Shown: positions 1-9,814, numbered from the stretch's first letter. The stretch is 64,000 nt of DNA from Paucibacter sp. PLA-PC-4 (GCF_026241155.1 NZ_JAPFGP010000022.1:1-64000); one strand, 5' to 3'. The notes: a model not told the origin generated them from the letters alone. Numbers and translations: made by a program.

Positions 1-112
1 CAGCGGGGTGTTCAAGACCGGCGACAACGTCGGCTTCGCGCGGGCAGTGGCCGAGCTGCATGGGTTGGCCGTGCGCGAGCGCGCGGATGGGGTGGAGCTT
101 CTGTCCAAGTAA
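1..112 (+). CDS. C-terminal end of a FecR-like anti-sigma/transmembrane sensor (partial)
   Basis: Only the last 36 codons are in the window, ending with TAA at 110-112. The reading frame gives SGVFKTGDNVGFARAVAEL followed by a short basic and acidic tail. The pattern (S/V)GVF-x-TGD-x-x-x-F-x-x-A-(V/L) is like the C-terminal domain of FecR-type sensors, which regulate ECF sigma factors for TonB-dependent receptors. With so little sequence the family call is tentative. The gene runs toward lysS, which is transcribed in the opposite direction. Confidence 0.5.
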   Translation, partial: SGVFKTGDNVGFARAVAELHGLAVRERADGVELLSK

Positions 113-166
113 TGGGCCGGCGCGGCAGCCAAGCCGCTGGCAAGCCGCCGTCCGGACAGCGCAGCG

Positions 167-442
167 TCAAGGCGCTGTGGACCGTCGATCGATCCAAGCA
201 TCGATGTCGATCTGACGCCGGGCCAGCGCCCGGTCACCGATACCGCAAGGTCGAGGAAACTGCTTCTTGGTGATCATGCGATAGATTGTGGATCGACCCA
301 GCCCGGTCGCACGAAGGACCAGGGGCAGGCATCTTCGATCTGGCTTGGCTTTTGCCTTCAGGTAGTCGCCGTGGCGGCGCTTGTCGCCTGCGCACCCATG
401 CGAAACGCTGGCTGCGCGCGTCAAGGTCAAACCCCAGCGCAT
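167..442 (-). CDS. AlpA-like (MerR-fold) phage-type regulator, possibly a remnant
   Basis: The 91-codon frame holds an AlpA-type DNA-binding core from about residue 38 to the end: LPLVLRATGLGRSTIYRMI, then a K-x-Q-F-P-R-P wing and an R-x-x-D-I-D-A-W-I helix. AlpA proteins are small regulators of prophage and integrative-element genes. The first 35 residues (Arg/His/Cys-rich) do not look like the family and the true start is unclear, so the gene may be decayed at its 5' end. No integrase or attachment site is visible next to it. The core is convincing; whether it is functional is not. Confidence 0.5.
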   Translation of the reverse strand: MRWGLTLTRAASVSHGCAGDKRRHGDYLKAKAKPDRRCLPLVLRATGLGRSTIYRMITKKQFPRPCGIGDRALARRQIDIDAWIDRRSTAP

Positions 443-625
443 CGGCTTGCATAACGCCAGCTACGCCATCGTGAGCCTTTTGCGGGCGCACAGCCTGGGA
501 TCCGCAGGCAGCTTGCCCAAGCACATGGCGGCCGTGCTGGAGCTGTCTCGCACTTTGTGCTGCCGACTCGCCGCGCCGACTGGAGTTTCCCCTGAGTCGT
601 CATGAACCGCGCGCAAGTTCCCAAC

Positions 626-661
626 GAAAAAAATGCCAGTCAGCGTTAGCTGACTGGCATT
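626..661 (-). terminator. Rho-independent terminator of lysS
   Basis: A perfect 13-bp inverted repeat (632-644 with 649-661, loop GTTA) is followed on the minus strand by a run of seven Ts (plus-strand A-run at 627-633). It lies 40 nt beyond the lysS stop, as expected for its terminator. Confidence 0.9.
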
Positions 662-701
662 GGGCCTGCGGGCCACCTTGTCTGTTTATGCCCGCCCGGC
701 T

Positions 702-2231
702 TCAGGCTTCGCGGCGCAGAGCAGGGAAGAGGATGATGTCGCGGATGCTGGGGCTGTCGGTGATCAGCATCATCAGCCGGTCAATGCCGATGCCGCAGCC
801 GCCGGTCGGTGGCATGCCGTACTCCAGCGCGCGGATGAAGTCAGCGTCGAAGAACATGGCTTCTTCGTCGCCGGCGTCCTTGTTGGCCACCTGGGCCTGG
901 AAGCGGGCGGCCTGGTCCTCGGCATCATTGAGCTCCGAGAAACCGTTGGCGTATTCGCGGCCGGTGATGAAGAGCTCGAAGCGCTCGGTGATGGCCGGGT
1001 TGGTGTCGGAGGCGCGGGCCAGCGGCGAGACCTCGACCGGGTAGTCGATGATGAAGGTTGGCTGCCAGAGTTTTTCTTCGACCACCGCTTCAAACATGCC
1101 GAACTGCAGCTCGGGCAGCTTCCAGTGCTTCGGGGCTTCCTCGCCGTGCTTCTTCAGCTCGGCGCGCAGCACTTCGGCGTCGTCGGCCTGCTCGGCGGTC
1201 AGGCCGGCGTGCGCGATCAGCGAGTCGCGCACCGAGAGGCGGGCGAAGGGCTCGTCCAGCGCGACGGGCTTGCCCGCATAGCTGATCGCGGCGCTGCCGG
1301 TGGCGGCGATGGCCGCATGGCGCAGCACGTTCTCGGTGAAGTCCATCAGATCATGGTGCGTCCAGTAGGCCGCATAGAACTCCATCATCGTGAACTCGGG
1401 GTTGTGGCGCACCGAGATGCCTTCGTTGCGGAAGTTGCGGTTGATCTCAAACACGCGCTCAAAACCGCCCACCACCAGGCGCTTGAGATACAGCTCGGGC
1501 GCGATGCGCAGGAACATCTCCTGGTCAAGCGCGTTGTGATGGGTGATGAAGGGCTTGGCATTGGCGCCACCGGGGATCGGGTGCAGCATCGGCGTCTCGA
1601 CCTCCAGGAAGCCGTTGTCCACCATGAAGCTGCGGATCGACGACACCGCCTTGGAGCGGGCGACGAAGCGCGTGCGAGCAGCCTCGTCCGTGATCAGATC
1701 GACATAGCGCTGGCGGTACTTCTGCTCCTGGTCGGCCATGCCGTGAAACTTGTCCGGCAGCGGGCGCAGGCTCTTGGTCAGCAGGCGCAAATTCGTGACG
1801 CGCACCGACAGCTCGCCGGTTTTAGTCTTGAACAGCGTACCCTCGGCGCCGACGATGTCACCCATGTCCAGGTGCTTGAAGTCGGCGTAGGCCTCCTCGC
1901 CGATACCGTCCTTGGTAACGAAGAGCTGGATGCGGCCGGTGGCGTCTTGCAAGGTGCCAAAGCTCGCCTTGCCCATCACGCGTTTGAGCATCAGTCGGCC
2001 GGCGACGCTAACGGCCACGGCCTGTGGCTCCAGCGTCTCGTTGTCCAGCTCGCCGTACCGGGTCGAGAGGGGGAGCGCCCGGTGCTGGGGCTTGAAATCG
2101 TTGGGGAAGGGGACCGCAGTCTTGGCCCGGATGGCAGCGAGCTTCTCGCGGCGCTCGGTGATGAGCTGGTTTTCGTCGGCAGCGGCGGGCGCGGTGTGCG
2201 GCGTGGCGGGGGTGTGCTGGGTCATCGTCAA
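702..2231 (-). CDS. lysS: Lysyl-tRNA synthetase (class II)
   Basis: Charges tRNA-Lys with lysine in the cytoplasm. The 509-residue length is normal for bacterial LysRS. An N-terminal OB-fold anticodon-binding domain (about residues 60-180, with [20 protein letters not shown]) is followed by the class II core. Motif 2 is visible as [20 protein letters not shown] and motif 3 as [20 protein letters not shown] near the C-terminus. Translation may start at either of two ATGs two codons apart (MTMTQ). It is divergent from the polysaccharide operon that starts at 2312 and ends in a strong hairpin terminator. Codon use is like its neighbours and there is no sign of transfer. Confidence 0.97.
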   Translation of the reverse strand: MTMTQHTPATPHTAPAAADENQLITERREKLAAIRAKTAVPFPNDFKPQHRALPLSTRYGELDNETLEPQAVAVSVAGRLMLKRVMGKASFGTLQDATGRIQLFVTKDGIGEEAYADFKHLDMGDIVGAEGTLFKTKTGELSVRVTNLRLLTKSLRPLPDKFHGMADQEQKYRQRYVDLITDEAARTRFVARSKAVSSIRSFMVDNGFLEVETPMLHPIPGGANAKPFITHHNALDQEMFLRIAPELYLKRLVVGGFERVFEINRNFRNEGISVRHNPEFTMMEFYAAYWTHHDLMDFTENVLRHAAIAATGSAAISYAGKPVALDEPFARLSVRDSLIAHAGLTAEQADDAEVLRAELKKHGEEAPKHWKLPELQFGMFEAVVEEKLWQPTFIIDYPVEVSPLARASDTNPAITERFELFITGREYANGFSELNDAEDQAARFQAQVANKDAGDEEAMFFDADFIRALEYGMPPTGGCGIGIDRLMMLITDSPSIRDIILFPALRREA

Positions 2232-2311
2232 CTCGTTGAATTTGCTGCGATTTTAGGGCTTGCGCGGGAGCGCCCCCGTAGAATCCGAGTTTCGCCCGAT
2301 TCTGGCCATTC
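2232..2311. promoter_or_regulatory. Divergent promoter region, lysS / polysaccharide operon I
   Basis: The 80-bp gap must drive lysS leftward and operon I rightward. A TAGAAT at 2279-2284 is a good -10 candidate for the plus strand, and ATTTTA at 2250-2255 reads TAAAAT on the minus strand. Neither has a convincing -35 box at 16-18 bp, so the exact promoters are guesses. Confidence 0.35.
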
Positions 2312-3379
2312 ATGCCGCCCAGCCTGCCCATCCTCGACCGCAAGATCCGCTTCGCCCTGGTGGGCTGTGGCCGCATCGCCAAGAACCATATCGAGGCCTT
2401 GGCCATGCACGCGCAGCGCGCCGAGATCGTCGCGGTCTGCGACACCCGACCCCAGGCGCTTGAGGCGGCAGTGGCCACCACCGGCGCAGCAGGGTTCGCG
2501 TCACTGGATGCGCTGCTGGCGGGTTCGGATGCAGACATCGTCGTGCTGGCCACCCCGAGCGGCCTGCACCCGCAGCAGGCCATTTGCGTGGCTGGCGCGG
2601 GCCGTCACGTGCTCAGCGAGAAGCCGATGGCCACCAAGTTTGACGAGGGCATGGCGATGGTGCGGGCCTGCCGCGATGCCGGGGTCAAGCTGTTCGTGGT
2701 CAAGCAGAACCGGCTCAACGCTACGGTGCAACTGGTCAAGCAGGCGATAGCCCAGGGTCGCTTCGGGCGCATCTTCCTGAGCACCGTCAATGTGTTCTGG
2801 ACCCGTCCGCAAAGCTACTACGACGCCGCACCCTGGCGCGGTCGCTGGGATCTGGACGGCGGCGCGTTCATGAACCAGGCCAGCCACTATGTCGACCTGC
2901 TGGACTGGCTGGTCGGCCCGGTCGACAGCGTCCACGCCTATACCGCCACCCTGGACCGCGATATCGAGGCCGAGGACACCGGCGTGATGAGCGTGCGCCT
3001 GCGCCATGGCGGCCTGGGCTCGATCAATGTCACGATGTTGACCTACCCGCAGAACCTCGAGGGCTCGATCACGATCCTCGGCGAGAAGGGTTCGGTCAAG
3101 ATCGGCGGTACCGCGGTCAACAAGATCGAGCACTGGCAGTTCGCCGACCAGCGGCCCGAGGACGAGGCGGTGAAGGCCGCGAGCTATCAACTCGGTGACG
3201 CAGGCAGTGTCTACGGCCCCGGCCACCCGCTCTACTACGACAATGTCATCAAGACGCTTCGTGGCGAGGCCAGCGCCGAGGTCGATGGCTATGAGGGTCT
3301 GCGCTCGCTGGAGATCCTGATCGCCGCCTACCGCTCGGCGCGCGATGGCCAGCGCGTCGGCCTGCCTCTGGTCTTCTGA
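2312..3379 (+). CDS. wbpB: Gfo/Idh/MocA oxidoreductase, WbpB/WlbA-like UDP-GlcNAcA 3-dehydrogenase
   Basis: Probably oxidises C3 of UDP-N-acetyl-glucuronic acid to the 3-keto form with NAD. The 355 residues show an N-terminal Rossmann fold ([17 protein letters not shown], about residues 11-27) and the family EKP motif ([15 protein letters not shown], about 99-113), then the C-terminal substrate domain. The call depends on the next two genes, which are the WbpD- and WbpE-type partners in the route to UDP-2,3-diacetamido-2,3-dideoxy-uronic acid. Family members act on many sugars, so the exact substrate is inferred from context. The stop is 2 nt before the next start. Confidence 0.75.
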   Translation: MPPSLPILDRKIRFALVGCGRIAKNHIEALAMHAQRAEIVAVCDTRPQALEAAVATTGAAGFASLDALLAGSDADIVVLATPSGLHPQQAICVAGAGRHVLSEKPMATKFDEGMAMVRACRDAGVKLFVVKQNRLNATVQLVKQAIAQGRFGRIFLSTVNVFWTRPQSYYDAAPWRGRWDLDGGAFMNQASHYVDLLDWLVGPVDSVHAYTATLDRDIEAEDTGVMSVRLRHGGLGSINVTMLTYPQNLEGSITILGEKGSVKIGGTAVNKIEHWQFADQRPEDEAVKAASYQLGDAGSVYGPGHPLYYDNVIKTLRGEASAEVDGYEGLRSLEILIAAYRSARDGQRVGLPLVF

Positions 3380-3381
3380 GT

Positions 3382-3960
3382 ATGAGCTACTGGAAACACG
3401 ACAGCGCCATCGTCGACGAAGGCGCGCAGCTGGGCGAGGGCAGCAAGGTTTGGCACTTCGCCCATGTCAGCACAGGCGCGCGCATCGGCGCCGGCTGCTC
3501 ACTGGGGCAGGGCGTCTATGTCGGCAACGATGTGAGCATCGGCGACAACGTCCGCATCCAGAACAACGTCTCGGTCTATGACGCGGTGACCTTGGAGGAC
3601 GATGTGTTCTGCGGCCCCAGCATGGTATTCACCAATGTCTACAACCCGCGCGCTGCGGTGGCGCGCAAGAACGAGTACCGCAAGACGCTGGTCAAGCGCG
3701 GCGCGACCTTGGGCGCCAACTGCACCATCGTCTGCGGCGCGACGATAGGCCGCTATGCCTTTGTCGGCGCCGGTGCCGTGGTGCAGAAAGATGTTGCCGA
3801 TTTCGCGCTGATGGTGGGTGTGCCGGCACGACGCATTGGCTGGATGAGCCGACATGGCGAGCGCCTGCGCTTTGACGCGGCCGGTCAGGCTGTCTGCCCG
3901 GCAACGGGTGAGCAATATCGCCTGGCCAGTGACGAACAAACCGTGGAGCTGATCTCTTGA
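3382..3960 (+). CDS. wbpD: WbpD/WlbB-like UDP-3-amino-sugar N-acetyltransferase
   Basis: Left-handed beta-helix acetyltransferase expected to acetylate the 3-amino group made by the aminotransferase encoded next, using acetyl-CoA. The 192 residues contain hexapeptide repeats from about 20 to 150 (for example [20 protein letters not shown] and [20 protein letters not shown]) and the family signature around [20 protein letters not shown]. The C-terminal [17 protein letters not shown] is also typical of WbpD/WlbB proteins. It overlaps the next gene by 4 nt, so the two are translationally coupled. Confidence 0.85.
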   Translation: MSYWKHDSAIVDEGAQLGEGSKVWHFAHVSTGARIGAGCSLGQGVYVGNDVSIGDNVRIQNNVSVYDAVTLEDDVFCGPSMVFTNVYNPRAAVARKNEYRKTLVKRGATLGANCTIVCGATIGRYAFVGAGAVVQKDVADFALMVGVPARRIGWMSRHGERLRFDAAGQAVCPATGEQYRLASDEQTVELIS

Positions 3961-5057
3961 GCCTGCCCTTCATCGATTTGAAAGCCCAGTACGCGGCGCT
4001 CAAACCCAGCATTGATGCCCGCATCCAGCGGGTGCTGGACCATGGCCAGTACATCATGGGCCCCGAGGTCAAGGAGCTGGAAGACAAGCTGGCCGCCTAT
4101 GTGGGCGTGAAGCACTGCATCACCGTCTCCAGCGGTACCGAGGCCCTGTTGATCGCGCTGATGACCTTGGACCTCAAGCCCGGTGACGAGGTCATCACCA
4201 CGCCGTTCACCTTTGCCGCAACGGTCGAGGTGATCGCGCTGCTGGGTGCGGTGCCCGTCTATGTAGACATCGAGCCCGACACCTGCAATATCGACGCGCG
4301 CCTGATCAAGGCTGCGATCACGCCGAGGACGCGGGCCATCATGCCGGTGAGCCTGTATGGCCAGGTATGCGACATCGACGAGATCAAGGCCGCCGCCGAT
4401 GGCATCCCGGTGATCGAGGATGCTGCACAGAGCTTCGGTGCGAGCTACAAGGGCCGCAAGAGCTGCGGCCTGTCCACCTTTGGCGCCACCAGCTTCTTTC
4501 CCAGCAAGCCGCTGGGCTGCTATGGCGACGGCGGCGCGCTGTTCACCGACGACGACGCGCTGGCGCAGGCCGCGCGCGAGATCCGTGTTCATGGGCAGAG
4601 CGCGCGCTACACGCACACGCGGGTAGGGGTCGGCGGCCGCATGGACACGCTGCAGTGTGCGGTGGTGCTGGCCAAGCTGGAGCGTTTTGACTGGGAGATC
4701 GAACAGCGCCTGAAGATCGGCGCCCGCTACCAGCAGTTGCTGGCCGATCTGCCCGCTGATTTCGGTGTTCAGCGGCTGGCCGTGCGCGAGGATCGCGACT
4801 GCGTTTGGGCCCAGTTCACGCTGCAGCTCGACAACAGGCCCGAGGTGCAGCGCAAGCTCAGCGAAGCCGGCATTCCGACCGCCATCCATTACCCCAAGCC
4901 CCTGCATCGTCAGCCGGCCTATGCCCGGCCCGATCTGCATTTTCCTGGTGCCGAGGCCGCCGCCCAGCGGGTCATGAGTCTGCCGATGAGTGCCGATCTG
5001 AGCGAGGCGCAGCAGGATGCGGTGCTTGCTGCGCTGCGCCAAGCGCTGACCCGCTGA
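3957..5057 (+). CDS. wbpE: WbpE/WlbC-like UDP-3-keto-GlcNAcA aminotransferase (DegT family)
   Basis: PLP-dependent sugar aminotransferase, 366 residues, normal for the DegT/DnrJ/EryC1/StrS family. It likely converts the 3-keto sugar made by the WbpB-like enzyme to the 3-amino sugar using glutamate. The start [16 protein letters not shown] and the PLP-lysine region [17 protein letters not shown] are close to WbpE/WlbC. The pathway would also need a UDP-GlcNAc 6-dehydrogenase (WbpA) and, for the manno product, a 2-epimerase (WbpI). No WbpA is in this window. Confidence 0.85.
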   Translation: MSLPFIDLKAQYAALKPSIDARIQRVLDHGQYIMGPEVKELEDKLAAYVGVKHCITVSSGTEALLIALMTLDLKPGDEVITTPFTFAATVEVIALLGAVPVYVDIEPDTCNIDARLIKAAITPRTRAIMPVSLYGQVCDIDEIKAAADGIPVIEDAAQSFGASYKGRKSCGLSTFGATSFFPSKPLGCYGDGGALFTDDDALAQAAREIRVHGQSARYTHTRVGVGGRMDTLQCAVVLAKLERFDWEIEQRLKIGARYQQLLADLPADFGVQRLAVREDRDCVWAQFTLQLDNRPEVQRKLSEAGIPTAIHYPKPLHRQPAYARPDLHFPGAEAAAQRVMSLPMSADLSEAQQDAVLAALRQALTR

Positions 5058-5058
5058 C

Positions 5059-6285
5059 ATGCCGCGTGGCCTGTTGCGGTCCACACTGACCCTGCTGGCG
5101 GGCGGTGCGCTGGCGCAGGCCTTGCCGTTGCTGCTAGGCCCCTGGCTGACGCGAATCTACTCACCGACCGAGTTCGGCCAGTTTTCCTTGCTGTGGGCCG
5201 TGGCCACCAATCTGGCCGTGGTCGGCTGCGCGCGCTATGAGTTCGCGCTACCGCTGGAGCGCGATGAGGGTGAGGCGGCTCGGCTGATGGGCTTGTGCGC
5301 TCGCGTGCTGCTTGCTGTGACGGCCGTGTCGGTGGTGGTCGCCTGGGTGTTGCTGCAATGGCAAGCGCTGGATCTGGCCTGGTTGCTGCCGCTGGCCGTG
5401 CTCGCCGGTGGCGCAACGCAGTGGCTGACTTTGTGGGCCACGCGGGCGCAGCGCTTTGAGCTGCTGTCGGTGGCGCGTGTGTTGCAGTATGGCGGCGGCG
5501 CGTTATTGCAACTGTTGTTCGGGCTTTTGCAGCTCGGCGCCTTGGGTCTGGTGCTGGGACCGATCGCTGCCGGTTTGGCGACGGCGGCACTGCTGGCGCG
5601 CCCGGCGCCCGCCGGGGGATGGGCCGGGCTGTGGCGCGCGACGGCACTGAAGGCCATGGCGGCCAAGCATCGCGCCTTTCCCCTGCTCAACACCCCGCAT
5701 GCCTTTGCCGGCGCATTACAGGACAGCCTGGCACTGCTGATCATTGTCAGCGCCAGCGGCGAGGCGGCGGCAGGCTACTGGGCACTGGCCTTGCGCTACC
5801 TGAAGGCGCCGGCTGGGCTGATCGGCGGGGCCTTGTCGCAGGCGCTCTACCCGCGGCTGGTGCAGGCGCGCGACCCGCAGGAGGCCTTGGCCGTGGTCAG
5901 GCGCAGTATGGCGGTGCTGATGGCCCTGGCCTTGCCTCTGATGGGCTTGCTATTGTGGTGGGGGCCCGAGCTGTTCACTTGGCTGTTCGGCGAGCGCTGG
6001 GTCGACGCCGGCGCGCTGGCCCAGGCGCTGGCGCCCTATATCGCGCTGCATTTCATTGCCTCGCCGCTGTCGGTCGCCACGATGGCCTGGGGTGCCCAGG
6101 CCTGGGCGCTGCGCTTGGCTCTGGTGGGGCAGTTGCTGTTTGTTGCCGGCCTGGCCCTGGGCTTGCATTTGGGCGGGTTGATCGGCGCGGCCTGGGGGGT
6201 GTCGGCCGCTATGCTGGCGTATTTCAGCTACTTCTTCTGGGCCCTGGCAAATTGGAAGACCTTCCCCGATGAGAGCCTGGCTTAA
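5059..6285 (+). CDS. Lipopolysaccharide repeat-unit flippase (Wzx/MATE-like), operon I
   Basis: 408-residue integral membrane protein with about 12-14 hydrophobic helices throughout. It belongs to the polysaccharide flippase (MOP) superfamily, which moves undecaprenyl-linked repeat units across the inner membrane. The N-terminus (LLAGGALAQALPLLLGPWLT, then RIYSPTEFGQFSLLWA) is characteristic. It starts 1 nt after wbpE stops, so it is in the same operon. Flippases are poorly conserved, so the glycan it carries can be inferred only from the neighbours. Its last 17 nt overlap the following acyltransferase gene. Confidence 0.85.
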   Translation: MPRGLLRSTLTLLAGGALAQALPLLLGPWLTRIYSPTEFGQFSLLWAVATNLAVVGCARYEFALPLERDEGEAARLMGLCARVLLAVTAVSVVVAWVLLQWQALDLAWLLPLAVLAGGATQWLTLWATRAQRFELLSVARVLQYGGGALLQLLFGLLQLGALGLVLGPIAAGLATAALLARPAPAGGWAGLWRATALKAMAAKHRAFPLLNTPHAFAGALQDSLALLIIVSASGEAAAGYWALALRYLKAPAGLIGGALSQALYPRLVQARDPQEALAVVRRSMAVLMALALPLMGLLLWWGPELFTWLFGERWVDAGALAQALAPYIALHFIASPLSVATMAWGAQAWALRLALVGQLLFVAGLALGLHLGGLIGAAWGVSAAMLAYFSYFFWALANWKTFPDESLA

Positions 6286-6838
6286 TCGTTGGCGGCGCCG
6301 GGTGTGGCGCGCGCTGTTTTTTCGGATCGTCTTCGGCGAGCGCGGCGCGCCGATGAGCCGCATCGCACCCAGCAGCTGTATCGAAGGCGAGGCGGGCCTG
6401 GTGTTGGCCGACCATGTCTTCATCGGCCAGTTCAACTTCATCGATGCGACGGCCGGCCTGACGATCGGCGAGGGCGTGCAGATCACCAACTTCGTCAGCA
6501 TCGTCACGCACAGCTCGCACCGCGCTATCCGGCTGCTGGGTCGCAGCTACGCGACGCACAGCGGCCCTGTGCCGGGCTATGTCAAGGCACCGATCAGCGT
6601 TGGCGCCTACAGCTTCATCGGCCCGCACAGCCTGATCGAGGCCGGCAGCCGCATCGGGCGCGGCGCGGTGGTCTGCGCCTACAGCCAGGTGCGCGGCGAA
6701 GTCCCGGACTTTGCCATCATGGCGGGTCAACCGGCGTGCCAGATCGGTGACGTGCGCAAGAGTGACGCCAAGCTGCTGGCCTTGCATCCCGAACTCGCCC
6801 CGCATTACCGGGCCTGGGCTGGGGAGTTGCCCAAGTGA
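6269..6838 (+). CDS. Hexapeptide-repeat acyltransferase (WbbJ-like)
   Basis: 189 residues with a left-handed beta-helix: FIGQFNFIDATAGLTIGEGV and, later, ISVGAYSFIGPHSLIEAGSR with IGRGAVVCAYSQVRGEV. This fold transfers acetyl or similar groups to sugars. An arginine-rich N-terminal segment precedes the helix. It overlaps the flippase gene by 17 nt and the next gene by 4 nt. It is not clearly a PglD-type 4-amino-sugar acetyltransferase; an O-acetyltransferase for the repeat unit is the more likely role. Confidence 0.75.
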   Translation: MRAWLNRWRRRVWRALFFRIVFGERGAPMSRIAPSSCIEGEAGLVLADHVFIGQFNFIDATAGLTIGEGVQITNFVSIVTHSSHRAIRLLGRSYATHSGPVPGYVKAPISVGAYSFIGPHSLIEAGSRIGRGAVVCAYSQVRGEVPDFAIMAGQPACQIGDVRKSDAKLLALHPELAPHYRAWAGELPK

Positions 6839-7896
6839 AGCTGGTGCTGATCGGCGACGCCCAGAGCCCGCATCTGCTGAAGTGGGCGCGAGCGCTGAGC
6901 CCCAGTGTCGAGTTATGGGCAGCGTCCTCGCGTGGTTTCACGCCCGAGTTCGAGGCCTTGCTGCCGGCTGAGCGGCGCCTGGCGCTGCAAACCGACCCTG
7001 CTCACGCTGGCGGCAATGTCGGTCTGCTGAAGAAACTGCCGACGCTGGGCAACTGGCTGGCCCGCATCGACGCCGACTGGATCAACGCCCATTACTTGAC
7101 CTCGCACGGCACCCTGGCCTGGGCCGCCAAGCGCGGCTGGCGACTGCGCGCTCGCATCGCCGGCTCCGCCTGGGGTAGCGACATCCTTGTCACGCCGCAG
7201 CAGAGTTGGGCTTATCGTTGGCTGACGCAGCGTGTGCTGCGCGCCTGCACGGTGTGCACCTCCGACTCGCAGTACATGACGGCGCGGATGAGGGAACTCG
7301 GTGCACGCGAGGTAATGACTTTTCCCTTCGGTCTGGAGAGCCTGCCCAAGCAGGACGCGCGCAAGGAGCCCTGGCTGTTTTTCGCCAACCGCGGACTGGA
7401 GCCGATCTACCGGCCGGAGCGGGTGATCGCGGCCTTTGCCGCGGTGGCGGCGCAGCGTCCCGAAGCGCGGCTGGTGGTGGCCAACGAGGGCTCGCTGAAG
7501 TCAGTGTTGCAGCAGCAGGTGAAGACTCTGGGCTTGGCCGATCGGATCGAATTTGTCGGCCGCCTGGCGGCCAAGGCGCAGGCCGGGTTCTATGCCCGCG
7601 CCCGCTGGTATCTGAGCCTGCCCCAGAGCGACTCGGTGGCGGTTTCGGTGCTGGAAGCAATGGCCCATGAATGCGTGCCCATCCTGTCGGAGCTGCCGGC
7701 CAACCACGAACTGGTCGATGCGAATCGTGGCGTGATCCTGTCGGACGCTGAGATCGCGCAGTTGCCTGCCTTGCTGCAAAACCTCAAGCCCGAGGCTGCC
7801 GGCGCGGCCAACCGCGCCTGGGTGGCCCAGCACGGCCTGTTCGCGCCTGCCGTCCAGGGTTTTTTGTCCCGTTTGAAAGAAGAGCTCCCGTCTTGA
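6835..7896 (+). CDS. GT-B glycosyltransferase, family 4-like
   Basis: 353 residues with the GT-B two-domain layout. The N-terminal domain begins KLVLIGDAQSPHLLKWARAL; the C-terminal nucleotide-sugar domain has FANRGLEPIYRPERVIAAFA and the E-x7-E-like region SVAVSVLEAMAHECVPILSE. It adds one sugar to the lipid-linked repeat unit on the cytoplasmic face. The start is a GTG at 6835 overlapping the upstream stop (GTGA), and its own stop overlaps the next gene (TTGA). Donor and acceptor cannot be read from sequence. Confidence 0.8.
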   Translation: MKLVLIGDAQSPHLLKWARALSPSVELWAASSRGFTPEFEALLPAERRLALQTDPAHAGGNVGLLKKLPTLGNWLARIDADWINAHYLTSHGTLAWAAKRGWRLRARIAGSAWGSDILVTPQQSWAYRWLTQRVLRACTVCTSDSQYMTARMRELGAREVMTFPFGLESLPKQDARKEPWLFFANRGLEPIYRPERVIAAFAAVAAQRPEARLVVANEGSLKSVLQQQVKTLGLADRIEFVGRLAAKAQAGFYARARWYLSLPQSDSVAVSVLEAMAHECVPILSELPANHELVDANRGVILSDAEIAQLPALLQNLKPEAAGAANRAWVAQHGLFAPAVQGFLSRLKEELPS

Positions 7897-9107
7897 AGCT
7901 GCTGCTGATCAATCATTACGCCGGCTCGCCGCAACACGGCATGGAGTACCGGCCCTTCTATCTGGCGCGCGAGTGGGTGCGTGCCGGCCACCAGGTGCTG
8001 GTGCTGGCGGCCTCTCACTCCCATGTGCGCAGCACCCAGCCGCAGGCCGGCGGGCAGACGATAGAGGGCGTGTCCTACTGCTGGTACGAGACGCCGGCCT
8101 ACCAGGGCAATGGCCTGGGGCGGGTGCGCAATATCTTCTCGTTTTGCCGCCAGGTCTGGGCCGATGCCGATGCGCTGGCCGAGGCGTTTGCACCCGACGC
8201 GGTGATCGCCTCCAGTACCTACCCGATGGACATCTGGGTCGCACGCCGCGTGGCCAGGAAGGCGCTCGCCAAGCTGGTTTACGAGGTGCACGATCTGTGG
8301 CCGCTGTCGCCGATCGAGCTGTCGGGCATGAGCCCGCGCCACCCGTTCGCACTGCTTTGCCAGAGGGCCGAGAACGATGCCTACCGCGATGCCGATGTCG
8401 TCGTGTCTATGCTGCCTAAGGTGCACGGCCATATGGCCACCCATGGGCTGGACCTGAAGAAGCTGCACATCGTGCCCAATGGCATCACGCTGGACGAGTG
8501 GACCGGTGAGGGTGAAGCGCTGGATTCTCAGCTGGCCGCGCATCTCGCGGAGCAACGCGCCGCCGGGCGCCTGGTGCTGGGCTATGCCGGCTCGCACGGC
8601 CTGCCCAATGCGCTGGACGTGCTCCTGGACGCCGCCAAGTTGCTCAAAGGCCAGCCGATCGCCATCGTGATGGTGGGCGGCGGCCATGAAAAACAGCGCC
8701 TGCAGCAGCGCGTGGCCGATGAAGGCCTGGACAATGTGGCGATGTTCGCGCCCATCCCCAAGCGGCAGATCCCAAGCCTGCTGGCCGCATTCGACATCGC
8801 CTACATCGGCTGGCAGCGCACGCCGATCTATCGCTTCGGCATTGCGCCGAACAAGCTGATGGATTACATGATGGCCCAGCGAGCGGTGCTGCACTCGGTC
8901 GAGGCCGGCAACGACCCGGTAGCCGAGGCCGGAGCCGGGCTGACGGTGCCCCCCGAGGACGCGCAGGCGGTGGCCGAGGGTGTGCGTCGCCTGGCCGCGC
9001 TGCCGCCCGAGGAGCGAGCGGCGATGGGCCGACGCGGCCGCGAGTTCGTGCTGGACAACCACACCTATCCGGTCTTGGCCCAACGATTTGTTGAGGCGCT
9101 GGCGTGA
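7893..9107 (+). CDS. Glycosyltransferase family 4, WbuB-like
   Basis: 404-residue GT-B enzyme. The opening LLLINHYAGSPQHGMEYRPF and YLAREWVRAGHQVLVLAASH resemble WbuB-type amino-sugar transferases of O-antigen clusters. The C-terminal domain has LGYAGSHGLPNALDVLLDAA and a conserved PNKLMDYMMAQRAV acidic/nucleotide region. Translation starts at a TTG (7893) overlapping the previous stop and ends overlapping the methyltransferase start (GTGA). The WbuB resemblance suggests a 6-deoxy-amino-hexose donor, which would fit the neighbouring dehydratase, but this is inference. Confidence 0.8.
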   Translation: MKLLLINHYAGSPQHGMEYRPFYLAREWVRAGHQVLVLAASHSHVRSTQPQAGGQTIEGVSYCWYETPAYQGNGLGRVRNIFSFCRQVWADADALAEAFAPDAVIASSTYPMDIWVARRVARKALAKLVYEVHDLWPLSPIELSGMSPRHPFALLCQRAENDAYRDADVVVSMLPKVHGHMATHGLDLKKLHIVPNGITLDEWTGEGEALDSQLAAHLAEQRAAGRLVLGYAGSHGLPNALDVLLDAAKLLKGQPIAIVMVGGGHEKQRLQQRVADEGLDNVAMFAPIPKRQIPSLLAAFDIAYIGWQRTPIYRFGIAPNKLMDYMMAQRAVLHSVEAGNDPVAEAGAGLTVPPEDAQAVAEGVRRLAALPPEERAAMGRRGREFVLDNHTYPVLAQRFVEALA

Positions 9108-9814
9108 ACAACCCAGAGCTGCGGCAGCGTGAACTCGACGCCATTGCCGAGCGCTATGCGCGGCGCCAGGTGGCGGACCGCTACAGCCTGCTGCGCCCCG
9201 AGGTCTGGCAGATGCTGCAAGAGCGCCAGCGCGCACTGTGGCGCGAGCTGGCCCGGCGTCCCGGCACACCGGCCGACTGGCGGCTGACGGAGGTGGGCTG
9301 CGGCGCCGGCGGCAATCTGCTGGAGATGCTGCGCCTGGGCTTGGCGCCGGAGCATCTGAGCGGGATCGAGCTGCTGAGCGAGCGCTACGAGGCGGCGCGC
9401 CGTCTGCTGCCAGCCACCGTGGCCCTGCATCTGGGCGACGCTTCGCAGGCGCCAATGGCGACCGCCAGCCAGGACCTGGTGCTGCAGTCCACGGTGTTCT
9501 CGTCCATCCTGGACGACGGCGTGCAGCAGGGCGTGGCGGATGCGATGTGGCGCTGGCTCAAACCGGGCGGCGCGGTGCTCTGGTACGACTTCATCGTCGA
9601 CAATCCGCGCAACCGCGATGTGCGCGGCGTGCCGCTACGACGCGTGCGCGGGTTGTTCCCGCAAGGGCGAGTGCAACAGCAGCGGCTCACCCTGGCACCG
9701 CCGCTGGCGCGGGCCGTATGCCGGCTGCACCCCGGCGCCTACCGCGTGTTCAATAGCATCCCGTGGCTGCGCACGCATGTGCTGGCCGTGATCGAGAAGC
9801 CCCTCGTTCTATAA
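9104..9814 (+). CDS. Class I SAM-dependent methyltransferase
   Basis: 236 residues. The SAM-binding motif I is LTEVGCGAGGNLLEML at about residues 61-76, with the post-motif acidic residue in SGIELLSERYEAARRLL. A small-molecule or sugar methyltransferase in this position could cap or decorate the repeat unit. GTG start at 9104, 4-nt overlap with the GT4 gene. It is the last gene before the VapBC insertion. The -10 box of vapB overlaps its 3' end. Confidence 0.8.
   Translation: MNNPELRQRELDAIAERYARRQVADRYSLLRPEVWQMLQERQRALWRELARRPGTPADWRLTEVGCGAGGNLLEMLRLGLAPEHLSGIELLSERYEAARRLLPATVALHLGDASQAPMATASQDLVLQSTVFSSILDDGVQQGVADAMWRWLKPGGAVLWYDFIVDNPRNRDVRGVPLRRVRGLFPQGRVQQQRLTLAPPLARAVCRLHPGAYRVFNSIPWLRTHVLAVIEKPLVL

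Noticed and set aside
660-2750. Open frame of 696 codons antisense to lysS and into wbpB
   Set aside because: It spans two well-supported genes on other frames and has no recognisable motif.
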